A DNA stretch of 6,917 nt. Source: RGIG7213 sp045652135 (lineage in GTDB: Bacteria > Bacillota > Clostridia > Oscillospirales > CAG-272). The notes under the pieces were generated by a model. That model made no database searches. It was not told the DNA's origin and saw only the letters and a program-made list of their open reading frames with translations. Below, one piece after another: positions 6,464-6,917 of this stretch. The stretch is from the NCBI GenBank assembly GCA_045652135.1, contig JAZRTS010000178.1, positions 1 to 6,917 of the forward strand, given 5' to 3'. Positions within the stretch are counted from its first letter, which is position 1, and every line of letters starts with the position of its first letter. Made by a program: the position numbers and the translations under genes.

Positions 6464-6585
6464 TAGAAATAATGTTTTTTTCGTTCTTTTAAATCATTTA
6501 TAACAAAAAACTTTTTTCGTTTTATTATTCTGTGCAAAACAATATTTTGGAATTCATCAATACAGAAGTTTTTTCAACTTTATAG

Positions 6586-6917
6586 TTAAGCACCTGTCAT
6601 CATTTTCAGTATGACGCTCGTCTGTGCGCCTACTGTAAGCACATCATTTTCAAGGCTTGCTGATGATGTACCGATAACATCACAAATCTCCAAATTCGGG
6701 AAGTCGGCGTATTTTCGAATATCTGCCGTCATTTCTTCTGTAGAGGTATTGTGGATAATCACAGTGCTTTCGCCCTTATATTCGATAATAAAACCGCCTA
6801 AGTTATCATCACATGATATTGAATTATAGATTCCTCTGGCAATTTCGGGATATTTACGGCGGATAAGCAGAAGCTTTGAGTAGTAATTGAGCATACTGTT
6901 TTCATCAGCCTTCTGAT
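6586..6917 (-). CDS. Alpha-amylase family (GH13) glycoside hydrolase, C-terminal end only
   Basis: An open frame enters from the right edge and ends at TAA (6586-6588), showing about 109 residues. The run QKADENSMLNYYSKLLLIRRKYPEIARG is the characteristic end of the GH13 catalytic barrel (pattern Q..D..S.LNYY..L...R...P.I..G). It is followed by about 80 residues of beta-rich C-terminal domain (GGFIIEYKGESTVIIHNTS ... TSVILKMM), the usual amylase domain C. The catalytic Asp/Glu/Asp residues and any signal peptide are outside the window, so substrate, exact activity and location cannot be judged. The true start is to the right; the methionine at 6894 is internal. It lies 202 bases upstream of malE in the same direction, with no strong terminator between, so some read-through is possible. 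It probably produces or processes the dextrins taken up by the transporter. Confidence 0.88.
   Translation of the reverse strand, partial: QKADENSMLNYYSKLLLIRRKYPEIARGIYNSISCDDNLGGFIIEYKGESTVIIHNTSTEEMTADIRKYADFPNLEICDVIGTSSASLENDVLTVGAQTSVILKMMTGA

Noticed and set aside
6464..6585. Possible terminator or small RNA after the amylase gene
   Set aside because: Only short A/T-only inverted repeats are present (for example AAAAAA-G-TTTTTT and a 5-bp AAGTT/AACTT stem); none has the GC-rich stem plus U-tract of a convincing terminator.
1..6917. CRISPR array, tRNA, rRNA, riboswitch or insertion sequence
   Set aside because: No regularly spaced direct repeats, cloverleaf, conserved riboswitch core or transposase coding was seen on either strand; gaps between genes are all under 210 bases.

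Overview
The window looks like the chromosome of a low-to-moderate GC Clostridia-type Firmicute, probably a gut or rumen Oscillospiraceae/Lachnospiraceae-like organism. The evidence is the ylxM–ffh pair, a lipoprotein-type solute-binding protein, a MalF with the N-terminal extension seen in clostridial homologues, strong AGGAGG-type ribosome sites and sigma-A promoters. No species can be named from the sequence alone. Every gene that I can support lies on the minus strand, so the window reads right to left.

Right edge (6586-6917): the C-terminal end of a glycoside hydrolase family 13 enzyme (alpha-amylase type). It is followed by about 200 bp of AT-rich DNA that carries a near-consensus promoter with a GC-rich imperfect dyad at the predicted start site.

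Centre (1038-6383): a complete maltodextrin-type ABC importer operon, transcribed in the order binding lipoprotein (malE-like) – permease (malF-like) – permease (malG-like) – ATPase (malK/msmK/ugpC-like). The binding protein has an extra C-terminal domain of about 100 residues that resembles the beta-sandwich starch-binding modules of amylases and SusE/SusF proteins. A two-hairpin element separates malE from malF. malF and malG overlap by one base (TAATG), and malK follows 12 bases after malG. A strong intrinsic terminator closes the operon. With the GH13 enzyme upstream, the likely pathway is starch or glycogen breakdown to maltodextrins, surface capture by the lipoprotein, and ATP-driven import.

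Left edge (1-945): a separate housekeeping unit. A sigma-A promoter, with an inverted repeat over its start site, drives ylxM and then ffh, the signal recognition particle GTPase. Ffh runs off the left edge; only its N domain and the start of its G domain are present.

I found no mobile element genes, CRISPR array, tRNA or rRNA, and no convincing wholly new system. The best points for a second look are the binding protein with its extra domain, the malE–malF hairpin element (possibly a dispersed repeat), and the two candidate operators.
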